DNA of 6,215 nucleotides from Pseudomonadota bacterium (GTDB lineage: Bacteria > Pseudomonadota > Gammaproteobacteria > Burkholderiales > Thiobacillaceae): positions 1 through 6,215 of the forward strand of contig JAKACL010000174.1 in NCBI GenBank assembly GCA_021821425.1. The letters are read 5' to 3'. The notes under the pieces are model-generated. The model had not been told where the DNA came from and made no database searches. It saw nothing but the letters and a program-made list of their open reading frames with translations. The position numbers and the translations under genes are program-made. Positions 1 through 5,911 of the stretch are shown here, in pieces. Every line of letters begins with the position of its first letter. The first letter of the stretch is position 1.

Positions 1-1
1 C

Positions 2-286
2 AGCAAGGGCGTGACCATCCTGATGACCTCGGAACTGGAAGACCGCTACACCGATTTGCGTTTCAGTCCATTCGGCAGCGCGTTTCTCGCCGATGCCATC
101 CTGGTGCAGCGCTATGTCGAAATCGCGGGGCAGTTCAAGCGCGTTTTCTCGATCGTCAAGGTGCGCGGCAGCGACCACAGCAAGGACATTCGGCTGTTCG
201 ACATCAATGACGAGGGCATCGTGATTGGCGAGGCCCTGTCCGGGTACGACGGCATCATGACCGGTCATCCCACGGTCAATCCCTAG
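2..286 (+). CDS. KaiC-like RecA-superfamily ATPase, C-terminal part (5' end outside the window)
   Basis: The reading frame is open from the first full codon at base 2 and ends at TAG 284-286, so only the last 94 residues are visible. A GTG at 11 is in frame but lies inside the domain, so it is not taken as the start. The visible part contains ILMTSEL, then FSPFGSAFLADAILVQRYVE, then VKVRGSDHSKDIRLFDI, and a final DEGIVIGEALSGYDG. This order is typical of the end of a KaiC-type ATPase domain: a late core strand, the 'LAD.I' helix, a K-x-RGS-x-H loop contacting the neighbouring subunit's nucleotide, and a closing 'I.d.Gi.iGe.l' hairpin. KaiC-family proteins are hexameric ATPases. Outside cyanobacteria they are usually linked to signalling or stress rather than a proven clock. 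The Walker motifs and any second domain lie upstream and cannot be checked. The next gene starts 29 bp downstream on the same strand, so the two probably share a transcript. Confidence 0.85.
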   Translation, partial: SKGVTILMTSELEDRYTDLRFSPFGSAFLADAILVQRYVEIAGQFKRVFSIVKVRGSDHSKDIRLFDINDEGIVIGEALSGYDGIMTGHPTVNP

Positions 287-315
287 CTGTAACCACCCTC
301 ATATGGAGAGTTTGC

Positions 316-2061
316 ATGAACAGCAATGACAAGGTCGAACTTTCCGACTCCGCTGCGGAAGATCAGGCGAACGATCCCAGCGATCACGCTGAGCGGGTAC
401 GCGTCGTGCGTGGCAGCGACAGGCGGCGGCTGGATCGCGCAGCGTGTGCCGACGCCGGGACCCTGCAGGGCCGGGAACGGATGGCCGCCGCACGCGAAGA
501 CGCCGCACATCAGCGCGAGGACGCGGCCGGCCAGCGCGAGGACGTGGCGCAGGCTCGCGAAGGCGAAGCCCATGTGCGCGAAGGGCGCGCCGCCACGCGC
601 GAACGCGAAATTCGCAGCGCAGAGACGCTGCAGACGGCAACGGTCGATCAGATGATCCGCCTGCAGCAGGCCAACGCAAACCTGGTCATCGCGACGCTCG
701 AGGCGCGCCAGCTGGCCGAGCAGGTGCAAACGGCGAAAGTCGAGCTGGACCACCTGGCGCATCACGATGTGCTCACCGGCTTGCCCAATCGCATCCTGAT
801 GTACGACCGGCTGGCCCAGGCCATTGCCCTGACCCGACGGACCGGCAAGCAGCTTGCGGTGCTGTTCATGGACCTGGACCGCTTCAAGCACATCAACGAC
901 TCGCTGGGGCATAGCGTGGGCGACCAGTTGCTGCAGTCGGTGGGCCGGCGCCTGCTGGCGTGCGTGCGCCAGTCGGACACGATCAGCCGCCAGGGCGGCG
1001 ATGAGTTCGTCGCGCTGATTCCCGATATCGATCATGCGGAAGACGCGGCGCTGGCTGCACAAAAAATGCTTGCGGCGATCGCACTGCCGCACCGCATCGA
1101 GCAGCACGACCTGCATATCGGCGCCAGCATCGGCATCGGCATCTACCCGGACGACGGACTGGATGCGGAAACCCTGATCAAGCATGCCGACACCGCGATG
1201 TTCCATGCCAAGGACAAGGGACGCAACACCTACGCATTCTTCGAGCAGAGGATGACGACCCGTGCCATTGCACGGCAATCCATCGAAGCCAGCCTGCGCC
1301 TCGCCCTGGAACGGCAGGAGTTCGTGTTGCACTACCAGCCCAAAATCAATCTTCACAGCGGCACGATCGTCGGTATCGAGGCACTCGTCCGCTGGCAACA
1401 TCCGCAGCGCGGGCTGCTGGAACCAGCCCAGTTCGTACCCATCGCCGAAGACAGCGGTCTGATCCTGCCGCTCGGCCGCTGGGTGCTGCGCGAAGCCTGC
1501 CGCCAGGCCCGGGCCTGGCAGGATGCGGGCCTGCCGCCGGTCGTCATTGCCGTCAACACGTCCGCACTCGAGTTTCGCGCAGAGGATTTTCTCGCCAACC
1601 TGCGCACGGTCCTTGAGGAAACACGCCTGCAACCGCGCTATCTGGAGCTCGAACTGACCGAGAGCGTGCTGATGCGCGACGCCAGCGCAGCCGACTCAGT
1701 CCTGCACGCCCTGTCGGCCATGGGCGTCCAGCTTGCAGTCGACGACTTCGGCACCGGCTATTCCAGCCTGAGTTATCTGCGCCAGTTCCCGATCAATACG
1801 CTGAAAATCGATCAGTCCTTCGTCAACAACATGACCCGCAACGCCAACGATGCCTCGCTCGTCAGCGCCGTGATCAGCATGGGCAAAAGCCTCAAGCAAC
1901 GCGTCATTGCGGAGGGCGTGGAAACCGCCGAGCAGGTTGCCTTTCTGCTGGAGCAGCAGTGCGACGAGGGCCAGGGCTTCTTCTTCGGCAACCCGATGGG
2001 CGCCGAGGCGTTCACCCCCCTGCTGCAGGCGGGCACCTCGCCCACGGCCTACCCTCATTGA
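316..2061 (+). CDS. Cytoplasmic GGDEF-EAL protein (cyclic-di-GMP synthase/phosphodiesterase) with N-terminal heptad array
   Basis: This 581-residue protein should make and/or degrade the second messenger cyclic di-GMP. The start ATG at 316 follows GGAGAG at 305-310. Residues 1-50 are polar. Residues 53-96 form seven heptads with Arg-Glu at a fixed place, and residues 100-147 look like a helical linker. The GGDEF domain (about 147-307) has HHDVLTGLPNR, the metal-binding D186 in MDLDRFKHIND, an intact GGDEF at 227-231, and RQSD at 218-221, the RxxD inhibitory site exactly five residues before it. The EAL domain (about 318-570) has YQPK at 340-343, EALVRW at 355-360, N414, E446 of ELTES, DDFGTGYSSL at 476-485, K497 of LKID, E533 of AEGVET and Q553. 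These are the residues expected of an active phosphodiesterase. No membrane segment or signal peptide is visible, so it should be cytoplasmic. Both active sites look complete. Many such hybrids work mainly as GTP-stimulated phosphodiesterases, so the net direction cannot be decided from sequence. Confidence 0.95.
   Translation: MNSNDKVELSDSAAEDQANDPSDHAERVRVVRGSDRRRLDRAACADAGTLQGRERMAAAREDAAHQREDAAGQREDVAQAREGEAHVREGRAATREREIRSAETLQTATVDQMIRLQQANANLVIATLEARQLAEQVQTAKVELDHLAHHDVLTGLPNRILMYDRLAQAIALTRRTGKQLAVLFMDLDRFKHINDSLGHSVGDQLLQSVGRRLLACVRQSDTISRQGGDEFVALIPDIDHAEDAALAAQKMLAAIALPHRIEQHDLHIGASIGIGIYPDDGLDAETLIKHADTAMFHAKDKGRNTYAFFEQRMTTRAIARQSIEASLRLALERQEFVLHYQPKINLHSGTIVGIEALVRWQHPQRGLLEPAQFVPIAEDSGLILPLGRWVLREACRQARAWQDAGLPPVVIAVNTSALEFRAEDFLANLRTVLEETRLQPRYLELELTESVLMRDASAADSVLHALSAMGVQLAVDDFGTGYSSLSYLRQFPINTLKIDQSFVNNMTRNANDASLVSAVISMGKSLKQRVIAEGVETAEQVAFLLEQQCDEGQGFFFGNPMGAEAFTPLLQAGTSPTAYPH
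472..603 (+). repeat. Tandem degenerate 21-bp/7-residue repeats inside the GGDEF-EAL gene
   Basis: Translated residues 53-96 place Arg-Glu at 53, 60, 67, 74, 81, 88 and 95, exactly every seven residues for seven units without a slip. The middle units read close to A-x-x-R-E-D-A. At DNA level each unit carries CGCGA(A/G) or a near match in a 21-bp period, with the other bases diverged. The regular charge and alanine spacing fits a long helix, probably a coiled coil or signalling stalk. Similar Arg-Asp/Ala heptads occur in front of some other bacterial GGDEF domains. Confidence 0.8.
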
Positions 2062-2179
2062 TTGAAGGGCTGCGCCGTCGTGCGTGGGTGGCGCGGACGC
2101 GTTGCACCCCCTGTGACGGAACATACCGGGCAGACGGGTGTTCGTATCCGCGGGAGGACCTCGTCAGCTCGCCCGGGCT

Positions 2180-2254
2180 TTAGCGCAATCCAAAGAACGA
2201 CAGGATTGCGATGATGATGACGATGGCGCCGACGATGTAGACGATGTTGTTCAT
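2180..2254 (-). CDS. 24-residue single-span membrane protein (small hypothetical protein)
   Basis: On the minus strand ATG at 2254-2252 opens a 24-codon frame ending at TAA 2182-2180. A strong Shine-Dalgarno AAGGGG (complement of 2261-2266) lies six bases before the start. The peptide begins MNNIVYIVGAIV, continues as an almost unbroken run of Ile, Val, Ala and Leu, and ends SFFGLR. It is therefore one membrane-spanning helix with a short polar N-terminus and a single terminal Arg. Tiny proteins of this pattern (MNxIxYIVG...LSFFGLR) are, from memory, common and usually unnamed in Proteobacteria, and they are often missed by gene callers. The function is unknown. It converges on the GGDEF-EAL gene and diverges from the SRPBCC gene, so it must have its own promoter within 2267-2690, where I could not identify a convincing one. 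The strong RBS and the typical composition make a chance frame unlikely. Confidence 0.75.
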   Translation of the reverse strand: MNNIVYIVGAIVIIIAILSFFGLR

Positions 2255-2693
2255 GAGATGCCCCTTACGTGGTTGAAAAATGCGTTCGATCAGCATCGAC
2301 TCGCAGCGGATGTGCGGTTTTACGCCACCCATCCAGACAGTACCCTTTGCCCGCCAGCGCTGCTATAAGCGCACATACCGTCAAGTTGTCCGACGACTGC
2401 TCGCCGGCATGACGGATCGCTCCGCGTCGCCTGGCACCGCGCCTGCCCGTGCCCTGTCAGGCAGAACTGTGCACGCTGCATCGGTATCCGCGTGAACCCG
2501 GTCAATGCCGCGAATCAACGCCACGCGATTCGGCGGCATTGCCGTATCCTTGCGTGCAGTATTCCCCAGGAAACGGCCTGCTTTCTGTACGGTAGCGCAC
2601 GTTGAAAATCCGGAATCGCCGGCATCGGCCCGTTGCGGTCCGACAGTCGGTTGCCGGGTGCGGTGTTCCGCATCCATTTGCACGGGAGCCCTG
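2255..2693. other. Gene-free divergent spacer of about 440 bp
   Basis: This spacer lies between the 24-residue minus-strand gene and the SRPBCC gene and must hold promoters for both. I see no convincing -35/-10 pair on either strand. It contains a small inverted repeat at 2357-2372 (GCGCT, six-base loop GCTATA, AGCGC). Another lies at 2640-2650 (CCGA, loop CAG, TCGG). Open frames here, including the in-frame extension from 2505, are Arg-, Cys- and Pro-rich without domain character and look non-coding. No tRNA-like fold or repeat array was noticed. Confidence 0.5.
2684..2688 (+). promoter_or_regulatory. Ribosome binding site that decides the SRPBCC start
   Basis: GGGAG lies five bases before ATG 2694. 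The translation becomes SRPBCC-like at exactly this ATG. The longer in-frame start at 2505 would add about 63 residues of low-complexity, Arg- and Cys-rich sequence unlike the family, and it has no comparable ribosome binding site. Confidence 0.6.
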
Positions 2694-3200
2694 ATGACGG
2701 ACTATCACCTGCTGACGATCTGGCGCATTCAGGCGCCACTGGATGCGGTCTATGCCGCCATCCACAACACGGCCGGCTGGACCGAGTGGTGGCCCGGCGT
2801 CATGAAAGTGGAAGCGCTTGCGACCGGCGACGCCGACGGCATCAACAGCGTGCTGCGCTACGTCTGGCAGGGCGGGTTGCCTTACCGGGTGGTGTTCGAC
2901 GTGCGCGCCACCCGCATTGAGCCTGAGGTGGCCATCGAGGGCGCGGTGCAGGGCGATCTCGAAGGCGTCGGCCGCTGGCGTTTCGCGCACGCGGGCGCGG
3001 TCAGCACGGTGCGCTACGAATGGCATGTCCGCAGCACCCGCTGGTGGATGAACTTGCTTGCGCCGTTTGCCCGCACCGTATTCATCCGCAACCACGGATG
3101 CCTGATGCGGCAGGGGGCGGAAGGCCTCGCCCGCATGCTGCGCGCGCCGCTGCTGAGCCAGGAAAGCATCGACCTGAAGGCCGGCATCACACACGTCTGA
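2694..3200 (+). CDS. SRPBCC-fold (START/polyketide cyclase-like) protein
   Basis: The predicted protein has 168 residues, close to the usual length for single-domain SRPBCC proteins, which hold hydrophobic ligands in a deep pocket. The N-terminus (DYHLLTIWRIQAPLDAVYAA, residues 3-22) is the first strand and helix of the fold. It is followed by W29-x-x-WWPGV, the usual Trp-rich turn. The central part (about 45-120) alternates strand-like segments, as in LPYRVVFDVRATRIEPEVAI. The C-terminal helix contains RNHGCLMRQGAEGLARML (132-149), a pattern I associate with this family. No signal peptide or membrane segment is seen. The ligand and reaction are not predictable, and many relatives are annotated only as 'SRPBCC family protein' or 'polyketide cyclase'. 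It stands alone: the divergent spacer precedes it, and a 138-bp spacer rich in inverted repeats separates it from csbD. Confidence 0.8.
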   Translation: MTDYHLLTIWRIQAPLDAVYAAIHNTAGWTEWWPGVMKVEALATGDADGINSVLRYVWQGGLPYRVVFDVRATRIEPEVAIEGAVQGDLEGVGRWRFAHAGAVSTVRYEWHVRSTRWWMNLLAPFARTVFIRNHGCLMRQGAEGLARMLRAPLLSQESIDLKAGITHV

Positions 3201-3222
3201 GCGCCGGCCGCGACGACGGCAC

Positions 3223-3303
3223 GTACGCTGTCGTACAGACCTCGCCGCGGGATTGGCCTATTTTTAAAGGCCTGTGGCGAGCGCCGCGTCGTACCCGCGG
3301 CGC
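3223..3303. repeat. Three consecutive inverted repeats between the SRPBCC gene and csbD
   Basis: Three potential hairpins follow one another. The first is GTACG (3223-3227), loop CTGT, CGTAC (3232-3236). The second is an outer CTCGCC (3241-3246) with GGCGAG (3276-3281), enclosing GGCCT (3255-3259) and AGGCC (3268-3272) around an A/T-rich loop. The third is GCGCCGCG (3281-3288), seven-base loop TCGTACC, CGCGGCGC (3296-3303), a perfect eight-base stem. None ends in a clear T-tract, so a classical intrinsic terminator is not supported. The group could end SRPBCC transcription, form a structured leader for csbD, or bind a protein. G+C-rich DNA yields some such pairs by chance. Confidence 0.55.
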
Positions 3304-3338
3304 CTGACGCCACGATATACCGACCCGAGGAACCTCTC

Positions 3339-3530
3339 ATGAACAAGGACCAGGCTACAGGACGCATCAAGGAAGCACAGGGCAAGGCGAAGGAAATCAC
3401 CGGCAAGCTGATCGGGGACGCGGGCCTGGAATTGAAAGGCAAGCTTGAACGCGCCGGCGGAAAAGGCCAGGGCCTGTATGGCGACGTCAAGGCCCACCTC
3501 AAGAAATCCTCCGGCCGGACGACCCGCTGA
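3339..3530 (+). CDS. CsbD-like stress-response protein
   Basis: This is a 63-residue, Lys- and Gly-rich hydrophilic protein. It starts MNKDQATGRIKEAQGKAKE and continues with repeated amphipathic K/E segments (GKLIGDAGLELKGKLERAGG), ending GDVKAHLKKS. This is the compact CsbD-like pattern (Pfam CsbD family). Members are abundant, soluble small proteins induced by general stress in Bacillus and in many Proteobacteria. Their molecular role is not established. The start is set by CGAGGAA at 3326-3332, seven bases or so before ATG 3339. The PRC-barrel gene begins 33 bp after the stop, so the two are probably co-transcribed. The preceding 138 bp holds the inverted repeats described separately. I found no convincing promoter hexamers there. 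Confidence 0.88.
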   Translation: MNKDQATGRIKEAQGKAKEITGKLIGDAGLELKGKLERAGGKGQGLYGDVKAHLKKSSGRTTR

Positions 3531-3563
3531 GCCGCACCGAACCCTTCTGACAGGAGCCATGAA

Positions 3564-3992
3564 ATGAACCTGCTCATTCGCGATACCGAACGCATTCAGT
3601 CAGACAGCCCCGACAAGACGCGCTTCCCCAGGCTGTTCCGCGCAAGAACTTTTCTCGGAGACGAGGTCTACAATCAGAGAGAAGACCGGCTGGGAATACT
3701 CAAGGAATTCATGTTCGACCTCCAGAGCGGCAAGATCTGCTATGCCGTCATGTCCTCCGGGGGCTTCCTGGGGGTGGGAGAAAAGCTGTTTGCGATCCCG
3801 TGGCGCGCATTGACGCTCGATGCGGAAAACGCGTGCTTCGTGCTCGACATCGCCGAAGAGCGCCTGATGAATTCGCCGGGCTTTGACAAGCGTCATTGGC
3901 CCGACATGGGCGATGCCGCCTGGGTAAAAGACATCGACACGTTTTTCGGTATCGAGCCGGAACCCTGCGCAGGAAGGGGCATCAACTTATAA
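3564..3992 (+). CDS. PRC-barrel domain protein
   Basis: The protein has 142 residues. The PRC-barrel domain (about 27-95) reads LGDEVYNQREDRLGILKEFM (31-50), FDLQSGKICYAVMSSGG (51-67), then FLGVGEKLFAIPWRAL (68-83). This is the characteristic 'G..V.n..gd.lG.i.d...d...g.i.Yavls.GG.lG.geklfaiPw' order. The remaining C-terminus (about 95-142) is acidic and ends in a short tail without a recognised domain. PRC barrels are small beta-barrel modules found in RimM, in photosynthetic reaction centre H subunits and in many stand-alone proteins of unknown role; no photosynthesis gene is visible here. ATG 3564 is chosen because AGGAG (3552-3556) is seven bases away. An earlier ATG at 3559 is only two bases from that site and gives ATG-AAA-TGA, a dead two-codon frame overlapping the true start. 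CsbD with a PRC-barrel protein suggests a stress or acclimation role (inference). Confidence 0.88.
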   Translation: MNLLIRDTERIQSDSPDKTRFPRLFRARTFLGDEVYNQREDRLGILKEFMFDLQSGKICYAVMSSGGFLGVGEKLFAIPWRALTLDAENACFVLDIAEERLMNSPGFDKRHWPDMGDAAWVKDIDTFFGIEPEPCAGRGINL

Positions 3993-4046
3993 GCTGCCCG
4001 CGCGTGCGCGTGCAAGCGAATCCATCCACACGAAAGGCACCTCCAG

Positions 4047-4685
4047 ATGACCAAGAAGGCCCGTCACGCACCCGACCCATCCGCCACTCCGACCCGTCCC
4101 GATCGCGGCGATGCCGAGAATGCGGTGCGCACGCTGATCCGCTGGGCGGGCGACGACCCCGATCGCGAAGGCCTGCTCGACACCCCGGCCCGCGTCGTGC
4201 GGTCCTACGAGGAATTCTTCGCCGGCTATCTCGAAGATCCGGTGCAGCTCCTGTCGCGCACCTTCGGCGAGGTGGACGGCTACGACGAGATGGTCGTGAT
4301 GACCGACATCCGCTTCGAAAGCCATTGCGAGCACCACATGGTGCCCATCATCGGCAAGGCGCATGTGGCCTACCTGCCGGGCCGGCGAGTGGTGGGCATT
4401 TCGAAGCTGGCCCGGCTGGTCGACCTCTACGCCAAGCGGCTGCAGATCCAGGAGCGCATGACAGTGCAGATTGCCGACACGCTGAACGACGTGCTGCAGC
4501 CGAAAGGCGTCGCGGTGGTGATCGAGGGCTCGCACCAGTGCATGACCACGCGCGGCGTGCACAAGCCGGGCTCGGCCATGGTCACCAGCCGCATGCTCGG
4601 CGCTTTCCGCGACGATGCCTCCACCCGCCGCGAGTTTCTGGCAATGATCGGCCGCACCGGCGTGGGGCCGCTGAATAATTCATGA
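4047..4685 (+). CDS. folE: GTP cyclohydrolase I (type IA)
   Basis: The enzyme converts GTP to 7,8-dihydroneopterin triphosphate and formate. This is the first step of folate and tetrahydropterin synthesis and, in bacteria that make it, of queuosine. At 212 residues it is near the family's usual size. The zinc ligands match E. coli FolE with a constant offset of 16: C94 and H97 in [10 protein letters not shown], and C165 in SHQCMTTRG, with H163 beside it. The nucleotide-binding SKLARLVD (S119, K120, R123) aligns with the same offset. Residues 1-20 are a variable Pro- and charge-rich lead. The ATG follows AAAGG (4033-4037) by nine bases, a modest site. The gene lies 54 bp after the PRC-barrel gene, and its stop overlaps the start of a tiny ORF (ATGA, 4682-4685) leading to a flavoprotein. 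Whether this is the only folE in the genome cannot be seen. The neighbourhood has no other folate gene, so it may be a second, specialised copy. Confidence 0.95.
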   Translation: MTKKARHAPDPSATPTRPDRGDAENAVRTLIRWAGDDPDREGLLDTPARVVRSYEEFFAGYLEDPVQLLSRTFGEVDGYDEMVVMTDIRFESHCEHHMVPIIGKAHVAYLPGRRVVGISKLARLVDLYAKRLQIQERMTVQIADTLNDVLQPKGVAVVIEGSHQCMTTRGVHKPGSAMVTSRMLGAFRDDASTRREFLAMIGRTGVGPLNNS

Positions 4686-4711
4686 GCGGCGCAATCATGA
4701 ATGGGGCAATT
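4680..4711 (+). repeat. Short imperfect direct repeat at the folE end
   Basis: TCATGAGCGGCGCAAT (from 4680) and TCATGAATGGGGCAAT (from 4695) are two adjacent copies 15 bp apart, differing at three positions. A partial third copy, TCATGAACGGGC, begins at 4728. Each copy contains an in-frame ATG of the bridging ORF, so it encodes [10 protein letters not shown] and M-N-G-P. It looks like a local duplication, perhaps giving several re-initiation codons just after the folE stop. Confidence 0.55.
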
Positions 4712-4786
4712 CCCGAGCAGGCGCAACTCATGAACGGGCCGCCCTCCCCTCCGGCTGCTCGGTCCGGCATCCCCCGCAAACGCTGA
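4682..4786 (+). CDS. Possible 34-residue bridging ORF between folE and the flavoprotein gene
   Basis: ATG 4682-4684 overlaps the folE stop as ATGA. The frame runs 34 codons and ends at TGA 4784-4786, whose last base is the first base of the next gene's ATG (TGATG). The peptide begins [10 protein letters not shown], contains further Met codons at 6 and 17, and ends in a Pro/Arg/Lys-rich stretch. No domain, signal or membrane span is visible. Its first part is a near-repeat (see the repeat entry). It may be a short coupling peptide that carries ribosomes from folE to the flavoprotein gene. That gene has no clear Shine-Dalgarno of its own, because the bases before it read CCCCCGCAAACGC. Equally it may be a chance open frame, since 34 codons is short and the codon use is not decisive. 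The double stop/start overlap is what makes it worth listing. Confidence 0.4.
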   Translation: MSGAIMNGAIPEQAQLMNGPPSPPAARSGIPRKR

Positions 4787-5856
4787 TGATCAAAGTTCGC
4801 AAAGGCCAGGCCCCGGCCCCCCTCACGCGTGCCGAGTTCGGCACCCGCTTTCGGGCTGGTTTCGCCGACCCGGCGTTCCGTGCCGAAGACGCATCCCTTG
4901 CCCGCCTCGAAGAGATTGCATGGCAGGCCTATACCGACTATCGCAAGTCGCCCTTCACCCAGAAGGCGGGGCCCGGGTTTGCCGACCCGGACTATGACCT
5001 GTCGTCCGAATGGCTGGCGACGAAACAGCGCATCGACGAAGCGCAGCAGCGCCAGGCCGATCCGGCAAGCCCGTCGCGGGTGTTGCTGGTGTGCGGCGCG
5101 GCGCGCAACGATGGCACCTGCCCCGGCGAAATGTCGAAGACCTTCCGGTTGCTGGAAATCGCGCGCGATACCCTGGCGCAGGCCGACCTGCAGACCGATG
5201 TGCTCGATCTGAGCCTGCTCGTCTCCGAATACGGCCGCACGATCCACCCCTGCAAGGGCTGCGTGTCGACCGCAATGCCCCTGTGCCACTGGCCGTGCAG
5301 CTGCTACCCCAACCACGCGCTCAACCAGACCCACGACTGGATGGCCGAGATCTACGCGCGCTGGGCCGCTGCCCATGCGGTGATCATCGTCACGCCGGTG
5401 TACTGGTATCAGAGCCCCGGTCCGCTGAAGCTGATGATCGATCGCCTGGTGTGCGCCGATGGCGGCAATCCCGATCCCACGTCGACCTCGGGCAAGAACC
5501 CCGACAAGGCCAAGGCACTCGAGATGGCGGGCTGGGACTATCCCCAGCATCTGGCGGGGCGCGTCTACGGGCTGATCGTCCACGGCGACGTCGCCGGCAT
5601 CGAGGAGTCTCGGCGCGCGCTGTCGGACTGGCTCGACTGGATGGGCTTCATCGACGCCGGTGCGCAGGCGCGACTGGACCGCTACATCGGCTACTACGCG
5701 CCATATGCGACCAGTCACGACAGCCTCGACCGGGACGCAGCCGTGCAGGAAGAGGTGCGCAATGTGGCGCGTGCAGTGGCGCACGCCGTCGGCGAATTAC
5801 GTGCCGGCCGGCTTCAGGCGGTGCAGCCGCGTTTGTCGCGCCCAAGACCCAAGTAG
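4786..5856 (+). CDS. Flavodoxin-fold NAD(P)H-dependent oxidoreductase (FMN reductase-like) with Cys cluster
   Basis: The protein has 356 residues. Residues 1-95 are an N-terminal extension rich in charged and aromatic residues, including KAGPGFADPDYDLSSEWLA. A flavodoxin-like FMN reductase domain follows (about 97-290). RVLLVCGAARNDGT (98-111) is the first strand and phosphate-binding loop, and TPVYWYQSPGPLK (203-215) is the second flavin-contact loop. Between them lies a Cys-rich insert with C156, C159, C167, C171 and C173 (HPCKGCV...CHWPCSC). It resembles the metal- or Fe-S-binding insert of iron-sulfur flavoproteins, though an exact match to that family is not claimed. After the domain, residues 290-356 are a helical, Arg-rich tail. 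No membrane segment is seen, so it is probably cytoplasmic. The substrate is unknown. The closeness to folE suggests pterin, or flavin and quinone, reduction (inference). The start is ATG 4786. No good ribosome binding site is seen, consistent with translational coupling to the upstream frame. Confidence 0.85.
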   Translation: MIKVRKGQAPAPLTRAEFGTRFRAGFADPAFRAEDASLARLEEIAWQAYTDYRKSPFTQKAGPGFADPDYDLSSEWLATKQRIDEAQQRQADPASPSRVLLVCGAARNDGTCPGEMSKTFRLLEIARDTLAQADLQTDVLDLSLLVSEYGRTIHPCKGCVSTAMPLCHWPCSCYPNHALNQTHDWMAEIYARWAAAHAVIIVTPVYWYQSPGPLKLMIDRLVCADGGNPDPTSTSGKNPDKAKALEMAGWDYPQHLAGRVYGLIVHGDVAGIEESRRALSDWLDWMGFIDAGAQARLDRYIGYYAPYATSHDSLDRDAAVQEEVRNVARAVAHAVGELRAGRLQAVQPRLSRPRPK

Positions 5857-5911
5857 CCCGGGCCCCGGATGTGTTCACACCTTGCAGCGACAGCACGCAT
5901 CGACGGCACGA

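Noticed and set aside
283..1632. A 449-codon open frame on the minus strand opposite the GGDEF-EAL gene
   Set aside because: It lies opposite a gene with complete domain motifs. Its translation is rich in Arg, Gln, Ala and His with no domain, as expected of the antisense of G+C-rich coding DNA.
2171..2178. GCCCGGGC palindrome near the end of both 24-residue genes (also at 5856-5863)
   Set aside because: It is short and G+C-rich, at different distances (2 and 48 bp) from the two stops, and has no T-tract. Coincidence is likely.
2370..2400. TTGACG and TATAGC on the minus strand as a promoter for the 24-residue gene
   Set aside because: The spacing is only about 11 bases, too short for a sigma-70 promoter.
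2505..2693. N-terminal extension of the SRPBCC protein from an upstream ATG at 2505
   Set aside because: The extra residues are Arg-, Cys- and Pro-rich and unlike the family, while ATG 2694 has its own GGGAG and starts exactly at the fold.
2502..3194. A 230-codon minus-strand frame opposite the SRPBCC gene
   Set aside because: No family resemblance and no ribosome binding site. The + strand SRPBCC reading explains the region.
3255..3272. A/T-rich TATTTTTAAA as a -10 element or terminator T-tract for the csbD spacer
   Set aside because: There is no -35 element at a usable distance, and the T-run lies inside a hairpin loop rather than after a stem.
3896..4678. A 260-codon + strand frame overlapping folE
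   Set aside because: It is an Arg/Pro/His-rich out-of-frame shadow of folE, which has all its catalytic motifs.
4582..5784. A 400-codon open frame on the minus strand opposite the flavoprotein gene
   Set aside because: Same reason: it mirrors the + strand gene's codon pattern and has no recognisable domain or ribosome binding site.
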